This document shows positions 12,512 to 13,110 of a stretch of DNA of 13,110 bases, piece after piece (position 1 is the first letter of the stretch; the number at the start of each line of letters is the position of its first letter). This stretch comes from JAJTFW01 sp046160245. Lineage in GTDB: Bacteria; Bacteroidota; Bacteroidia; AKYH767-A; OLB10. The DNA lies in contig JBJXGU010000271.1 of the NCBI GenBank assembly GCA_046160245.1, positions 1-13,110 on the forward strand, read 5' to 3'. The position numbers and the translations under genes are program-made. The notes beneath the pieces are model-generated. The model saw only the letters and a program-made list of their open reading frames with translations. It did no database searches and was not told the DNA's origin.

Positions 12512-13110
12512 GTCGTTTTTTTATGGGGTGGAAAAATCAAGGACAAAATTACATAGAAAAGGAGGATGATCGGGGCGGCTGCAAACTTTAGTAGAAGAAT
12601 GCATAAAATACTCACGATCAATAATAAATATACCCCTTTATTAACATTCCAGGCAAATGATTTGAATTTTAAAGCCAATAATGGAATCTCTGCTACCAAT
12701 AAATAACTGGTTATTCCAGCAAATACAACTAGAAACAGAGGATGGTAAATATATTGGCTGAGTCCCCAAGTGTCATCGGCTAAAATGAAGGGTATGCAAA
12801 TGATCATCAATGTGTTAGCAGGTGTAGGGACGCCAATAAAATAAGTGCTTTGTCGGGTATCGATATTGAACATCGCCAAACGTAAGCAGGAAAATATTGT
12901 CACCATGAACATGAAATATTGTCCCATCATCATCAGAGTGGGATCAAAATCAAACTTCGTACTGCCCATCACAAAAATGGCAGAGAGCATTAATCCAGGC
13001 ACCAATCCAAAACTTACCATGTCGGCTAATGAATCGAGTTGCTTGCCTAATTCAGAGTAAGCATTGAATTTTCGAGCGACAAAACCATCTCCAAAATCAA
13101 GTAGTGCAGC
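12508..13110 (-). CDS. pssA: CDP-diacylglycerol-serine O-phosphatidyltransferase (N-terminus cut by window)
   Basis: PssA condenses CDP-diacylglycerol with L-serine to phosphatidylserine, the precursor of phosphatidylethanolamine, in the inner membrane. The frame is open to the right edge (base 13110); an internal ATG at 13020 is not the start, because the catalytic motif lies upstream of it. The visible part begins AALLDFGDGFVARKF and contains the complete CDP-alcohol phosphotransferase signature D-G-x2-A-R-x8-G-x3-D-x3-D (ending QLDSLAD). After it come several hydrophobic helices and a short basic tail (PPHKKTT). About 200 residues are visible; roughly the first 25-30 (one helix) are missing. 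Phosphatidylglycerophosphate synthase shares the motif, but the DSLADMVSFGLVPG continuation is typical of PssA. Its stop overlaps the purS start by 4 nt, making it the upstream gene of this operon in view. Confidence 0.94.
   Translation of the reverse strand, partial: AALLDFGDGFVARKFNAYSELGKQLDSLADMVSFGLVPGLMLSAIFVMGSTKFDFDPTLMMMGQYFMFMVTIFSCLRLAMFNIDTRQSTYFIGVPTPANTLMIICIPFILADDTWGLSQYIYHPLFLVVFAGITSYLLVAEIPLLALKFKSFAWNVNKGVYLLLIVSILCILLLKFAAAPIILLFYVILSLIFPPHKKTT

Noticed and set aside
12508..13020. pssA starting at the ATG at 13020
   Set aside because: The DG-x2-AR part of the catalytic signature is encoded upstream, between 13021 and 13110.

Overview
This window looks like a piece of chromosome from an AT-rich member of the Bacteroidota. 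The evidence is a DUF5686/carboxypeptidase-regulatory-like outer-membrane protein, a Bacteroidota-type acidic DUF2795 protein, a RecQ with a long C-terminal extension, promoter-like TAnnTTTG elements with no clear Shine-Dalgarno sequences, and gaps filled with short degenerate repeats. The gene order (recQ divergent from kdsD, then tatC, a carboxymuconolactone-decarboxylase-family gene, a DUF5686 gene and lptB) resembles, from memory, the order in Flavobacteria-like genomes. The exact order or family cannot be fixed from the sequence alone.

Layout. Positions 2-508 hold the 3' part of a cob(I)alamin adenosyltransferase. Positions 630-851 encode a small acidic DUF2795 protein followed by a strong hairpin terminator. 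Positions 852-1210 are a repeat-filled gap. The helicase gene recQ lies on the minus strand (1211-3400). A divergent promoter region of about 200 bp follows, and then a plus-strand run: kdsD (3626-4591), a secreted HtrA-like serine protease without PDZ domain (4761-6221), tatC (6350-7177), a small CxxC/AhpD-like protein (7248-7595), a large outer-membrane barrel protein (7637-10093), a 454-bp repeat island, and lptB (10548-11276). A third repeat-rich gap (11277-11632) separates these from a compact minus-strand operon running from the right edge: pssA (partial), purS (4-nt overlap with pssA) and a secreted DUF1684 protein.

How the genes fit together. The plus-strand block is dominated by envelope work. 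KdsD makes the precursor of Kdo for lipopolysaccharide. LptB powers LPS export. TatC exports folded proteins. The protease, the DUF5686 barrel and the DUF1684 protein all carry visible signal peptides. The minus-strand operon combines phospholipid synthesis (PssA) with purine synthesis (PurS).

I found no strong evidence for a new defence system, mobile element, CRISPR array or biosynthetic cluster. The genes are mostly housekeeping. The points most worth a second look are a TatC with alanine at the normally glutamate N-terminal signal-binding position, an uncharacterised PEGA-like/middle-domain/protease architecture next to tatC, three intergenic islands of short tandem and palindromic repeats, an orphan promoter-like element before a structured GC-richer stretch, and a near-leaderless promoter arrangement at lptB.
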